DNA from: an uncultured Anaeroplasmataceae bacterium
Lineage (GTDB): Bacteria > Bacillota_I > Bacilli_A > Acholeplasmatales > Anaeroplasmataceae
Length of the DNA: 64,000 nucleotides
Direction: 5' to 3'
NCBI GenBank assembly: GCA_910584005.1
Contig: CAJTXR010000005.1
Coordinates: forward strand, 1 to 64,000
The position numbers and the translations under genes are program-made. The notes below the pieces were generated by a model. The model was not told the DNA's origin, did not search any database, and worked only from the letters and a program-made list of their open reading frames with translations. This document shows positions 16,691 through 25,776 of the stretch, one piece after another. Numbering within the stretch: position 1 is the first letter of the stretch; each line of letters begins with the position of its first letter.

Positions 16691-17857
16691 ATGGAAGCAT
16701 TAGCACAGAAAAAATTACAAATATATTCCAGCTTTAATTTATCCAGTGATGATGTTTCTACTCTATCACTATTGTATACGCCATTAATTGGAACAGTAGC
16801 CACAGGATTATATTTAGCGATAGAGGCTTTACTTGTTCGCAGCAATCTTAAAAGTGAGGAATATATCCATCAGGATTTCTTTGATTTATTTGATTTGAAT
16901 GAGAAAAGTTTTTTAAAGGCTCGATATCAATTAGAAGGAATTGGACTATTAAATACGTATACAAATGAAGAAAAGTTGATTTATGTTTTATGTCCTCCGT
17001 TGACACCAAAAAATTTTATTAAAGATGCCACATTAGGACTCTATTTATATTCTAAAATTGGTAAAGATTTATTTGACCGAATTTATACGCATTTTAAAAT
17101 CGAGAAAATAGATAAAGCATCTTATACAAATATTACAAAGAATTTTGAAGATATTTTTACTTCACAAGTCAATGAAGATGCAGGGTTTGCCCGTTTCCAA
17201 TATTTATTAGGAAAGAAACATATTAGTAATATTAAAATAAATAATAATCGTTTTGATTTTGAAAAATTTAATAAGTTGATTAACTTAGATTTTTTAGAAA
17301 CTGGAATTACAAAGCAATTTACTGATCAAATCAACAATTTAGCATTTGTTTATGCGTTTGATGAACAGCAAATGGCAACCCTTTATAACGAGTCTATTAA
17401 TAAATCAGGGCTATTTGATTACCGACTATTAAAGAGAAAAGCTAATGTTTTATATAGTTATTTACATCATATGGATGCTCCTAGGCTTTTAACGAAGGAA
17501 GAAGAAAATATCGAAAGTGTCGATTTGATTGAGTATTTAGATACAGTTCCTGCTCACCAGCTCTTAGAAAATATGATGCCTGGATTTCCTGCAAAATATT
17601 TGAATACTGTTCAGGATATTTACTCTAATATAGATCTACCTAGAGGTGTCTTAAATTGTATGATTGTAAAGGTATTTAAAGAAAAAAGTGGAGAATTACC
17701 AACGTTTGCCTATTTCAAAAAGATGAGTGAAACGTGGATAGAAAATAATATTTTTACAACCAGTGATGCGATTAAATTTGCAACAGGCTTTGATGGGGCA
17801 AAATCCAAAATCGAAAAACAACCAAAATATACAACAGGAGGGTTTGAAAGTTTATGA
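16691..17857 (+). CDS. dnaB: Replication initiation and membrane attachment protein DnaB (DnaD/DnaB2-type domains)
   Basis: A helicase co-loader of low-GC Gram-positives, acting with DnaD and DnaI to place the replicative helicase at the origin. This 388-residue protein has the winged-helix N-terminus (LSLLYTPLIGTVATGLYLAIE, about 22-42) and a C-terminal DnaB_2-like region with an aromatic signature around PTFAYFKKMSETWIEN (about 340-355). The family is weakly conserved, so the call rests on this pattern plus direct linkage to dnaI. GGAG lies just before ATG; the stop overlaps the dnaI start. Confidence 0.88.
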   Translation: MEALAQKKLQIYSSFNLSSDDVSTLSLLYTPLIGTVATGLYLAIEALLVRSNLKSEEYIHQDFFDLFDLNEKSFLKARYQLEGIGLLNTYTNEEKLIYVLCPPLTPKNFIKDATLGLYLYSKIGKDLFDRIYTHFKIEKIDKASYTNITKNFEDIFTSQVNEDAGFARFQYLLGKKHISNIKINNNRFDFEKFNKLINLDFLETGITKQFTDQINNLAFVYAFDEQQMATLYNESINKSGLFDYRLLKRKANVLYSYLHHMDAPRLLTKEEENIESVDLIEYLDTVPAHQLLENMMPGFPAKYLNTVQDIYSNIDLPRGVLNCMIVKVFKEKSGELPTFAYFKKMSETWIENNIFTTSDAIKFATGFDGAKSKIEKQPKYTTGGFESL

Positions 17858-18723
17858 TGAAAGTAAAATTGGATTCAAATGAATCAGCAACTTTAGATTT
17901 TATAGAAGAACTGAAGAATAACCCTTTGTTAGAGGGAAAAGATATTACCTTATTTAATGCCAATGACTATGCATTATATTTAAAAGAATACGAAAATTGT
18001 AAGCATTGTAAAGGATTGAAAGATTGCAAAAATGATACAGAAGGATACAAAACAGAACTAGATGGAGATTCTTTCATTTTAAGTAGCTGTAAGTATAAAA
18101 AAGAATATCTTCAAAAGGAAAAAGAAAGTACTCATATTCATACTTTATTTGTATCCAAGCGGATTTTAAATGCCCAATTAGAATTTATGGATGTGACTAC
18201 TCCAAATCGAAAAAAAATCTATGAGCATATTCTTAAGTTCATTCCAACAATCCAATCAAATTCCTTTATGAAAGGATTATTTATTTATGGGGATTTTTCA
18301 ACTGGAAAAACTTATATATTAGGATGCATCGCAAATGAACTTGCAAGAAATCAAATTGAAAGTCTTATTATTTATTTTCCAGATTTAGTAGTAGAATTGA
18401 AAACTGCAATTGCAACTCCTCGATTTGAGGAATTAATGAATTATTTAAAAAGTGTGGATGTCTTATTGTTAGATGATTTAGGAAGCGAAAATTTAACAAA
18501 CTGGCTTAGAGATGAGGTTTTAGGACCAATCTTAAACTATCGTTTGATGGAAGAAAAGCCAATTTTTATTTCTTCTAATTTAGATCCAACAACAGAAGAA
18601 TTTTTATCTTATTTAAGTATTACAAAAACTACAAATGACAAATTAAAAGGAACTCGAATCAAATCCCGTTTAGAAGGATTAGTTAAACCAGTAGAATTAG
18701 ACAATCCAAAATATAAAAGATAA
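17854..18723 (+). CDS. dnaI: Primosomal protein DnaI, helicase loader ATPase
   Basis: AAA+ loader of the replicative helicase, 289 residues. The N-terminal half has a zinc-binding Cys cluster (CKHCKGLKDC about 49-58, and a further Cys in LSSCKY). The C-terminal AAA+ domain has Walker A GDFSTGKTY, Walker B VLLLDDLGSE and sensor 1 IFISSNLDP. ATG overlaps the dnaB stop as ATGA. DnaB-DnaI-thrS order matches Bacillus. It ends the polA operon; a promoter for the next leader follows. Confidence 0.95.
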   Translation: MMKVKLDSNESATLDFIEELKNNPLLEGKDITLFNANDYALYLKEYENCKHCKGLKDCKNDTEGYKTELDGDSFILSSCKYKKEYLQKEKESTHIHTLFVSKRILNAQLEFMDVTTPNRKKIYEHILKFIPTIQSNSFMKGLFIYGDFSTGKTYILGCIANELARNQIESLIIYFPDLVVELKTAIATPRFEELMNYLKSVDVLLLDDLGSENLTNWLRDEVLGPILNYRLMEEKPIFISSNLDPTTEEFLSYLSITKTTNDKLKGTRIKSRLEGLVKPVELDNPKYKR

Positions 18724-18731
18724 CAAAAAGG

Positions 18732-18760
18732 TTGTTTTTATTTTCGTTAAGTTGTATAAT
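18732..18760 (+). promoter_or_regulatory. thrS: Promoter of the thrS T-box leader
   Basis: TTGTTT (18732-18737), 17 bases, TATAAT (18755-18760), predicting a start near 18767. Confidence 0.65.
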
Positions 18761-18766
18761 AAGTAT

Positions 18767-18993
18767 AAATCAATGATGAAGGACATGATGAGTACTGAAT
18801 TTATTATAGAGAGGATGCGGTAGGTGTAAGCATCTATAAATTGTACTTTATTACTACCTTTAAAGATGAGTGGAGGAAATGCCACTTCGTAGCTCATGCG
18901 TTAAATGAAAGATAAGCGTTGAAAAAAATTTTTCAAAACTTAGGTGGTACCACGGATAGTAAATTCGCCCTAATTCATTTAGGGCTTTTTTTA
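18767..18993 (+). promoter_or_regulatory. T-box riboswitch controlling thrS
   Basis: A leader of about 225 bases between dnaI and thrS. It has the T-box sequence TTAGGTGGTACCACGG (about 18940-18955), which pairs with the uncharged tRNA acceptor end in the antiterminator, followed by the terminator hairpin GCCCTAA-ttcat-TTAGGGC (about 18967-18985) and a T run. Stem I has an AGAGGATG-type bulge region, and ACTACC at 18853-18858 supplies a Thr specifier codon (ACT or ACC; I cannot decide which). Uncharged tRNA-Thr should allow read-through to thrS. Confidence 0.95.
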
Positions 18994-19013
18994 TTTTGAA
19001 AGGAGAGATAGAT

Positions 19014-20915
19014 ATGATAAATATTACTTTAAAAGATGGAAGTAAGAAGGAAATTGAATCAGGAAAATTAGTGATTGAGGTGGCGAAGGAATTATCGCCA
19101 AGCCTTGCCAAAAAATGCTGCGTGGCAAAGCTAGATGATGTTTTAGTAGATTTAAAAACACCGATTGTAAAGGATTGTAAATTAGAACTTGTTTTATTAG
19201 ATGATAAAGAGGCTTTAGCTGTTCTTAATCATTCATGTGCTCATTTGCTTGCTCATGCTATGAAACGGTTGTATCCAGATACCTGCTTTGGTGTTGGACC
19301 TGCTATTGAAGAAGGGTTTTATTATGATTTTAAAGTGAATTGTCCAGTAATGCTAGAGGATTTACCTAAAATTGAAGAGGAAATGAAAAAAATCGTCAAA
19401 GAAAACATTTCCATTGCACATTATAAATTATCGAAAGTAGAAGCTAAAGAAAAATTTAAAAATGATAAATTTAAATGTGAACTCATAGATGCAGTAGAAG
19501 ATGAAACTGTGGGAATATATGAACAAGAAGATTATGCAGATGTTTGTAGAGGACCCCATGTTATTTCTACAGGTATATTGAAGAATTTTAAATTGTTAAA
19601 TGTATCTGGTGCTTATTGGCGTGGAGATTTTAAAAATGAAATGCTAACCCGAATCTATGGTACTTGTTTTGCTACAAGTGAAGAATTAGAACAGCATTTG
19701 CACATTTTAGAAGAACGTAAGAAAAGAGATCATAGAAAACTTGGTAAAGAACTTGGTTTATTTATGATTTCTGAATATGGGCCAGGATTACCATTTTGGC
19801 TACCTAAAGGATATCAGCTTAGAAGAAGTTTAGAGGATTTTTGGTTAGACTTACATAAAAAAAGAGGGTATTTAACCATCAATACACCTATTATGCTCAA
19901 TCGTGAATTGTGGGAAACCTCTGGTCATTGGGATCATTATAAAGAGGATATGTTCACAATTGAAGTAGAAGATGGAACTTATGCAATTAAACCAATGAAT
20001 TGTCCTGGTGCAATATTGGTATACAAAAATGATTTACATTCTTATAAAGAACTTCCATTACGATATTCTGAGTTGGGAAATGTTCATCGATATGAAGCTA
20101 GTGGAGCTTTAAATGGGCTATTTAGAGTTCGTGGATTTACACAAGATGATGCTCATATTTTATTAAGGGAAGATCAAGTTGGAGAAGAGGTTGGCAGAAT
20201 TTTATCTTTGTATGATTATGTCTATTCTATCTTTGGTCTTGACTATTCTATCGAACTTTCTACTCGACCTGAGGAGAACTATATCGGATCTATTGAGGTC
20301 TGGGATGAAGCAGAAGAGGCTTTGAAAAAGGCTTGTTTAGCAACAGGACATGATTTTAAAATTAATCCAGGAGATGGTGCTTTTTACGGCCCTAAACTAG
20401 ATTTTAAATTAAGAGATTCTATGAACCGGATATGGCAGTGTGGTACAGTTCAGTTAGATATGCAATTACCGGGAAGATTTAATTGTACTTATATTGCTGA
20501 GGATGGAACTAAAAGAACACCCGTTATGATTCATAGGGCTTGTTTTGGCTCATTAGAGCGGTTTATTGGAATCATTACGGAAAATTATGCAGGAGCATTC
20601 CCAACATGGTTGGCTCCAGTTCAGGTGAAAATAATTCCTGTTTCGTTAGAAAAACATCAAGAATATTGTTCTTTTCTTAATGAGGTATTTATGAAGCATG
20701 ATATTCGTTTTGAAAATGATTATCGTGAAGAAAAACTAGGATATAAAATTAGAGAGGCTCAAACTCAAAAGATTCCTTATACTTTAGTTATTGGGGATAA
20801 GGAAGTAGAGGGAAAGTTAGTTACTTATCGTAAGCATGGTACTCAGGAACAGATAACAGTTTCTATTGATGAATTTATTCAAAAAATAGAACAACACATA
20901 GAAAATAAAAACTAA
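19014..20915 (+). CDS. thrS: Threonyl-tRNA synthetase
   Basis: Class II synthetase of 633 residues charging tRNA-Thr. TGS domain about 1-60, editing SAD domain with NHSCAHLLAHA (about 75) and a later Cys-rich metal site, catalytic core with class II motifs including NCPGAILVYK (zinc Cys) and FRVRGFTQDDAHI, and a C-terminal anticodon-binding domain. ATG 19014 follows AAGGAGAG and is preferred over TTG 18996. Expression is governed by the T-box upstream. Ends in a hairpin terminator. Confidence 0.98.
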   Translation: MINITLKDGSKKEIESGKLVIEVAKELSPSLAKKCCVAKLDDVLVDLKTPIVKDCKLELVLLDDKEALAVLNHSCAHLLAHAMKRLYPDTCFGVGPAIEEGFYYDFKVNCPVMLEDLPKIEEEMKKIVKENISIAHYKLSKVEAKEKFKNDKFKCELIDAVEDETVGIYEQEDYADVCRGPHVISTGILKNFKLLNVSGAYWRGDFKNEMLTRIYGTCFATSEELEQHLHILEERKKRDHRKLGKELGLFMISEYGPGLPFWLPKGYQLRRSLEDFWLDLHKKRGYLTINTPIMLNRELWETSGHWDHYKEDMFTIEVEDGTYAIKPMNCPGAILVYKNDLHSYKELPLRYSELGNVHRYEASGALNGLFRVRGFTQDDAHILLREDQVGEEVGRILSLYDYVYSIFGLDYSIELSTRPEENYIGSIEVWDEAEEALKKACLATGHDFKINPGDGAFYGPKLDFKLRDSMNRIWQCGTVQLDMQLPGRFNCTYIAEDGTKRTPVMIHRACFGSLERFIGIITENYAGAFPTWLAPVQVKIIPVSLEKHQEYCSFLNEVFMKHDIRFENDYREEKLGYKIREAQTQKIPYTLVIGDKEVEGKLVTYRKHGTQEQITVSIDEFIQKIEQHIENKN

Positions 20916-20920
20916 AAAAA

Positions 20921-20950
20921 TGGTCTATGAAAATTCATAGACCTTCTATC
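20921..20950 (+). terminator. Terminator-like hairpin after thrS
   Basis: GGTCTATGAA / TTCATAGACC around a two-base spacing, followed by a weak T-rich tail. Confidence 0.7.
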
Positions 20951-20973
20951 TCTATAATAAAGGTGGTGAAGCA

Positions 20974-22527
20974 ATGGGACTTTTAGAGGTTGAGGGATTG
21001 CGGTTCAAATATGCAGATGTTAATTTATATAATGATATTTCTTTTCGCATATTACCTAAGGAGCATATTATTTTAGTTGGGGATAATGGGTGCGGAAAGT
21101 CGACTTTTATGAATTTAATTGCAGGGAATCTAATTCCAGATGCGGGAAAAATCACATGGCTGAATCATATCCGTTTTGGATATTTAGATCAACAATTGAA
21201 AGTAAAGACAGATGTGACAATTGAGGAATACTTAACTGAGGTTTTTGCCCCACTTTTATTAAAGGAAAAGGAAATGAATTCCTATTATGAAAAGCTAATG
21301 ACTTGTTCAGAAAATGAATATGATTTATATTTGTCTAGAGCTCAAAGTATTCAAGAGGAATTAGAAAAGAAGAATTTCTATCAAATGAATTCTACTTTAG
21401 GAAATATGATTAATGGTCTAGGTATATCAGGATATGGAATGGATACTCATCTAAAAAATTTAAGTGGTGGACAAAGAGCGAAAGTTTATTTAGCAAAATT
21501 GTTATTAGAAGCCCCAGATGTTTTATTGATGGATGAGCCAACGAATTTTTTGGATGTTGCTCATATTGAGTGGTTAGCAAAATATTTAAAAAGTTTTGAA
21601 AAAGCTTTTGTTGTCATCAGCCATGATGAAGATTTTTTAAGAGAAATTGGCGATGTTGTGTATTGTCTTTCAAATAAGGAAATGGTTCGATACAAAATGA
21701 ATTATGATCTTTATTTGAAAGAAAAGAAACTTCGAGATGAGCAGTATAAAAATGAATACAACAGTCAAAAAAAATTTATTAAAAAAACTCAAGATTTTAT
21801 TCAAAAAAACATTGTTAGAGCCACCACTTCCAAACAAGCAAAATCTAGAAGAAAGATGCTTGAAAAAATAAAAGTATTAGAAAAACCTTCCTCCCATGAA
21901 GCTATGCATATCCATTTTCCTTTTTCTAAGGGATTAGGACAAGAAGTTTTAAAACTAGATCATTTAACTGTGGGTTATCAAGGTAAACCTGTATTGATAG
22001 ATTTAAATTTCTTATTAAAACAAAATCAAAAAGTTGTTATTTTGGGACATAACGGGATTGGAAAATCGACTATATTAAAGACAATCGTTGGGGATTTACC
22101 TTTGATTCAAGGACAATATGTATGGAATCCTTCTGCAGATATCAATTATTTTTCTCAAGAAGAGGTTTATGATACAGTTACTACACCGATATCCTACCTT
22201 CGAAGATTTTATCCGATGAAAACAGATGGTGAATTGAGGAGTGTTTTAGCTTCTACCGGAATTAAAGGGGAACTGGCAATCAAACCGATTTGTTCTTTAT
22301 CTGGTGGCCAACAAACGAAGGTTCGATTGGCTTTAATGACTATGAAAAAAAGTAATGTTTTGATTTTTGATGAGCCAACCAACCATTTAGATATATTTTC
22401 CAAAGCAGAACTATGGGAAAGCATTAATGCATTTCCAGGCAGTGTGATATTAGTTACACATGAAACGGATTTTTATGAGGGATTGGTAGATATAGAATTA
22501 AAATTTGAAGATGAGGAGAAAAAGTAA
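20974..22527 (+). CDS. ABC-F family ATPase (ribosome-associated)
   Basis: A cytoplasmic protein of 517 residues with two ABC domains and no membrane part, acting on ribosomes (translation factor or antibiotic target protection). Domain 1: Walker A GDNGCGKST, signature LSGGQRAKV, Walker B VLLMDEPTNFLD. The charged linker (about 245-315) is of the ABC-F P-site-tip type. Domain 2: Walker A GHNGIGKST, signature LSGGQQTKV, Walker B VLIFDEPTNHLD. Subfamily assignment (EttA-, Uup- or ARE-like) is not possible by eye. Its stop overlaps the MarR gene, which suggests drug-responsive control. Confidence 0.94.
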   Translation: MGLLEVEGLRFKYADVNLYNDISFRILPKEHIILVGDNGCGKSTFMNLIAGNLIPDAGKITWLNHIRFGYLDQQLKVKTDVTIEEYLTEVFAPLLLKEKEMNSYYEKLMTCSENEYDLYLSRAQSIQEELEKKNFYQMNSTLGNMINGLGISGYGMDTHLKNLSGGQRAKVYLAKLLLEAPDVLLMDEPTNFLDVAHIEWLAKYLKSFEKAFVVISHDEDFLREIGDVVYCLSNKEMVRYKMNYDLYLKEKKLRDEQYKNEYNSQKKFIKKTQDFIQKNIVRATTSKQAKSRRKMLEKIKVLEKPSSHEAMHIHFPFSKGLGQEVLKLDHLTVGYQGKPVLIDLNFLLKQNQKVVILGHNGIGKSTILKTIVGDLPLIQGQYVWNPSADINYFSQEEVYDTVTTPISYLRRFYPMKTDGELRSVLASTGIKGELAIKPICSLSGGQQTKVRLALMTMKKSNVLIFDEPTNHLDIFSKAELWESINAFPGSVILVTHETDFYEGLVDIELKFEDEEKK

Positions 22528-22964
22528 TGCAGGAGAATCAAGTCATTGAAATCATCCCTTATTTAAAAATAATTAACGATAAGGTCAAAATGAAAATCGA
22601 TCATTTGCTGCATGAAGCAAATATTACATTATCTCAAAGCATGTGCATTTTATTATTATTGACTATGAATGGAGCTTTGAAACAAAAAGAATTACAAAGT
22701 TTATTAAAAATTAGTCACTCTGCAATGGTAAGAATGATTCAAAGATTAGAAGAGAAGAAGCTGGTTTATGTAAATGTAGATGTAGAGGATAAGCGGGGAA
22801 AAATAGTAGGGCTAACTGAAAGTGGATTCAAACTGGCAAATGATATTAAAAACGCTGCAGGATATTTAAATAATCCTTTAGAAAAAATAATGACTGCAGT
22901 AGAAATAAATAATTTTAAAGAATATTTAAAACGAATTGTAGAACATATAGAAATATTAGACTAA
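22527..22964 (+). CDS. MarR-family transcriptional regulator
   Basis: A 145-residue winged-helix regulator. The DNA-binding core LKQKELQSLLKISHSAMVRMIQRLEEKKLVY (about 50-80) is followed by the wing with VEDKRGKIVGLTESG. It overlaps the ABC-F stop by one base (TAATG), so the pair is one operon; a substrate-sensing repressor of its own operon is the likely role. No clear operator was seen upstream. Confidence 0.9.
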   Translation: MQENQVIEIIPYLKIINDKVKMKIDHLLHEANITLSQSMCILLLLTMNGALKQKELQSLLKISHSAMVRMIQRLEEKKLVYVNVDVEDKRGKIVGLTESGFKLANDIKNAAGYLNNPLEKIMTAVEINNFKEYLKRIVEHIEILD

Positions 22965-23020
22965 AACTAAATTGGATTTTATTTATCGAAAACTTTTGTT
23001 ATGAACGTGTTTTATTTTTC

Positions 23021-23049
23021 TTGACTTTATGGATGAAAATTAATATAAT
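23021..23049 (+). promoter_or_regulatory. Promoter of the yceD-rpmF operon
   Basis: TTGACT (23021-23026), 17 bases, TATAAT (23044-23049): a near-consensus promoter 22 bases before the yceD start. Confidence 0.85.
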
Positions 23050-23071
23050 AGATAAAGCTGAGGTGATTGAT

Positions 23072-23536
23072 ATGAAACTCTCTTTGGCTCAGCTAAGAAA
23101 GCTGAATATGCCATATTCTTGTTCTGAGGATTTAGATGTTTCATCTAATCTAAATGGATTTGAAGATATCATTAGAGCTTCAAAAGCTCATGTAGATTAC
23201 GTGATTAAAAATAGAGGCGATGATACATATTTAGTTTGTTTTAGTATTACGATAGATCTTGTGATGGAGTGTTGTATCACATTACAAGAAGTTATCTATC
23301 AAATTCAGACAAGTGCAGAAGAAATATTTACAACAGATGAAACGATTGAGGATGTTAATTATATTGAACAAGAAACCTTAGATACAAAGGAGGCTGTTCT
23401 TATGAACATTCTTATTGCAAAGCCTATGAAGGTGGTAGCAGAAGGCGTATCATTTGAAAGTGATGAACCTCAAGATGAATCAAAAGATGAAACTGGAATT
23501 CATCCTGCATTTGCAAAACTGAAGGATTTATTATAG
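23072..23536 (+). CDS. YceD/DUF177 family protein
   Basis: A 154-residue protein of the family found next to rpmF in most bacteria and linked to 23S rRNA accumulation in plants and bacteria. The start at ATG 23072 is set by GAGGTGAT just upstream; an upstream TTG would lie in the promoter. The Cys-containing segment (DTYLVCFSITIDLVMEC) fits the conserved core, though the usual CxxC pair is reduced. Acidic C-terminus. Co-transcribed with rpmF 12 bases downstream. Confidence 0.87.
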   Translation: MKLSLAQLRKLNMPYSCSEDLDVSSNLNGFEDIIRASKAHVDYVIKNRGDDTYLVCFSITIDLVMECCITLQEVIYQIQTSAEEIFTTDETIEDVNYIEQETLDTKEAVLMNILIAKPMKVVAEGVSFESDEPQDESKDETGIHPAFAKLKDLL

Positions 23537-23548
23537 GAGGTGTGATGT

Positions 23549-23743
23549 ATGGCAGTACCTTTTCGTAGAACTTCAAAGATGAAGAAGGCAATTCGTCGTT
23601 CTCATCAAGCTTTAACTGTTCCTGGAATGATTACTTGTCCAAACTGTGGTGAATTAACACTATCTCATAGAGTATGTGTAAACTGTGGTTTTTATAAAGG
23701 AAGACAAGTTGTAGCTCCTAAGGCTGAAAAAACAGAAGAGTAA
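23549..23743 (+). CDS. rpmF: 50S ribosomal protein L32
   Basis: A 64-residue zinc-ribbon ribosomal protein. It starts MAVPFRRTSKMKKAIRRSH, as in most L32, and carries CPNC and CVNC, so it is the zinc-binding form. Strong Shine-Dalgarno (aggaggtg). A terminator follows. Confidence 0.98.
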   Translation: MAVPFRRTSKMKKAIRRSHQALTVPGMITCPNCGELTLSHRVCVNCGFYKGRQVVAPKAEKTEE

Positions 23744-23762
23744 TATCAAAGTTTATATTACG

Positions 23763-23802
23763 AAATAGAAATAGACACTGAAGGTGTCTATTTTCTATTT
23801 AT
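23763..23802 (+). terminator. Terminator after rpmF
   Basis: A long stem: AAATAGAAATAGACAC with GTGTCTATTTTCTATTT around a five-base loop, one bulged base, and a T-rich tail. Confidence 0.9.
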
Positions 23803-23815
23803 TCTGCTTTTTTAT

Positions 23816-23844
23816 TTTACAATTGCTTCATTTTGCGATATAAT
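23816..23844 (+). promoter_or_regulatory. Promoter of the preQ1 leader and queT
   Basis: TTTACA (23816-23821), 17 bases, TATAAT (23839-23844). The start near 23851 would place the riboswitch at the very 5' end of the mRNA. Confidence 0.75.
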
Positions 23845-23853
23845 TCCTTATTG

Positions 23854-23901
23854 TAGAAGATGTTCCTTGCCTAACCATCTTCTAAAATAAAAAACAAGGA
23901 G
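23854..23901 (+). promoter_or_regulatory. PreQ1-I riboswitch sequestering the queT ribosome-binding site
   Basis: P1 is a nine-base-pair stem TAGAAGATG (23854-23862) / CATCTTCTA (23876-23884). Its loop contains CCTTG (23865-23869), which pairs with CAAGG (23895-23899) after an A-rich tail, forming the compact H-type pseudoknot of the preQ1-I class. CAAGG overlaps the Shine-Dalgarno AAGGAG, so ligand binding should block translation. No terminator lies between it and the gene, so the control is translational. Confidence 0.9.
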
Positions 23902-23908
23902 AAATCAA

Positions 23909-24838
23909 ATGAAAAAAATGAATATTCGCTTTATTGCGGAATCAGCAATTCTTGCTGCACTTTATGTAGCACTTACATGGCTACTTGCACCAATTTCATA
24001 TGGTGCAGTTCAATTTCGTATTTCGGAGGCTCTTATCTTATTTGTAGCCTTAAATCCGAAATATGCTTATGCATTTATTATTGGGTGCTTTGTCGCAAAC
24101 ACAACCTCTCCTATTGGTTGGTATGATATGGTTTTTGGGACACTTGCAACGGGAGTAGCACTTTTACCAATGCTTAAAGTTAAGCGATTAGAAATTGCTT
24201 CTTTATTTCCAGTAATTAGCAATGCATTTATTGTATCTATAGAATTAGGGTTTGCTTTTGATATGTTTACCCCAACAGCCTTCTGGTTTAATGTATTGAC
24301 AATTGCATTAGGAGAAGCAGTAGTATTATATTGTGTGGGAATACCTATGATGCTAGCCTTATCTAAGAATGAAACTATGGTGGATTTATTACAACTAGAT
24401 ACTTCTCATTTATCCAAAAAATCTTTATTAACTTTAGAAAGTTGCTTATCTATAGTTCTAGGAGCATTAGGAATCATATTCTATGTGGCATATCCTTTCT
24501 TAGAACAAGTTGTTATAGAAAATGCAGAAGAAACAATTCAAACCTTTTCCGCATTAAAGTTAACAAGCAATTCCCCTTGGCTAATTAGTTTTGTAATCAT
24601 CAGCGGGGGTAGCATGTTATGGGGTATTTTTACAAAACGCAAAGTAAAATTAATCGGGAATATATTAATCTGGATAGGTTTTTTAATTTGCTATTTAATG
24701 GTTGGAATCAATTTTAATGAGGCCACGATTTATCCATATTACTATGGATATATTCTATATTTAATTTTATTCGCTGCATCCTCAGGATATATTTATTATT
24801 TAGAGGATGTCAAGAAATTAAAAAAAGAAGAGAAGTAA
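23909..24838 (+). CDS. queT: QueT-family preQ1/queuosine-precursor transporter with C-terminal membrane extension
   Basis: Residues 1-165 match QueT (substrate-binding S component of an ECF transporter): IRFIAESAILAALYVALTWL at the N-terminus, then AVQFRISEAL and GCFVANTTSPIGWYDMVFGTLAT. The preQ1 riboswitch upstream supports the substrate. QueT proteins are usually near 165-170 residues; here about 140 extra residues follow with three to four hydrophobic segments, which I do not recognise. ECF energising subunits are not in the window. Confidence 0.9.
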   Translation: MKKMNIRFIAESAILAALYVALTWLLAPISYGAVQFRISEALILFVALNPKYAYAFIIGCFVANTTSPIGWYDMVFGTLATGVALLPMLKVKRLEIASLFPVISNAFIVSIELGFAFDMFTPTAFWFNVLTIALGEAVVLYCVGIPMMLALSKNETMVDLLQLDTSHLSKKSLLTLESCLSIVLGALGIIFYVAYPFLEQVVIENAEETIQTFSALKLTSNSPWLISFVIISGGSMLWGIFTKRKVKLIGNILIWIGFLICYLMVGINFNEATIYPYYYGYILYLILFAASSGYIYYLEDVKKLKKEEK

Positions 24839-24852
24839 AAGGAGGGAAAACT

Positions 24853-25776
24853 ATGGTTACACATACTTCAGTTCTATTAGAAGAAGCGGTACAACTTTTG
24901 GATATAAAGCCCGATGGAATCTATGTGGATGCAACAACTGGGGGCGGAGGCCATAGTTCATTAATTCTTGCTTCTCTTACTAAAGGACATTTATTTTGTT
25001 TTGATCAGGATGACTATGCTTTTTCTCGGGCAAAGGAAAAGTTAGATCAGGTTGGAACAAATTATACCTTTATTCATTCAAATTTTGTAAATTTAAAAAA
25101 AGAATTACAAAAACGAGGAATTTCAAATATTGATGGTATTCTTTATGATTTAGGCGTATCTTCTTTTCAATTAGATTTACAGGAAAGAGGATTTTCATAT
25201 CGTTTAGATGCTCCATTAGATATGCGAATGAATCAAGAACAAGATTTATCAGCTTACCATATTGTAAATCAGTATTCATATGAAGATATTGTTCGCATAT
25301 TATATCGATATGGGGAAGAACCTTTTGCAAAGCAAATTGCAAGAGCAATTGAAAAATATAGATGCCAAAAACCAATTGAAACTACTTTAGAACTTGTAGA
25401 AGTGATTAAATCTTGTTTGCCAGCAAAAGTTTTAAAACAAAAGGGTCATCCGGCCAAACAAACCTTTCAGGCTTTACGCATTGCTGTAAATGATGAATTG
25501 CGAGTTTTTGAAGATAGCCTAAATGATGCATTAGATATGTTAAATCCAAACGGCAGAGCAGTGGTAATTACTTTTCATTCTTTAGAAGATCGAATCTGTA
25601 AATCAATTTTTAAAGAAAGAAGTACAATAGAGATTCCAAAAGGAGTACCAATGATTATAGAAGAAACTGCTCCTTTTGAATTGATTACAAAGAAACCTTT
25701 ACTTCCAAGCGAAGAAGAATTGGAGGCAAACAATCGGGCTCATAGTGCAAAAATGCGTGTGATAAGGAAAAGATGA
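24853..25776 (+). CDS. rsmH: 16S rRNA m4C1402 methyltransferase RsmH
   Basis: A SAM-dependent enzyme of 307 residues that methylates N4 of C1402 in 16S rRNA. It has HTSVLLEEAV at the start, the SAM-binding VDATTGGGGHS (about 25-35), YDLGVSSFQLD and HPAKQTFQALRIAVNDEL (about 200-217). Length is normal. It is usually the second gene of the division/cell-wall cluster after mraZ; here neither mraZ nor ftsL/pbpB flanks it. It may share the queT transcript (14-base gap with GGAGG). Confidence 0.97.
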   Translation: MVTHTSVLLEEAVQLLDIKPDGIYVDATTGGGGHSSLILASLTKGHLFCFDQDDYAFSRAKEKLDQVGTNYTFIHSNFVNLKKELQKRGISNIDGILYDLGVSSFQLDLQERGFSYRLDAPLDMRMNQEQDLSAYHIVNQYSYEDIVRILYRYGEEPFAKQIARAIEKYRCQKPIETTLELVEVIKSCLPAKVLKQKGHPAKQTFQALRIAVNDELRVFEDSLNDALDMLNPNGRAVVITFHSLEDRICKSIFKERSTIEIPKGVPMIIEETAPFELITKKPLLPSEEELEANNRAHSAKMRVIRKR

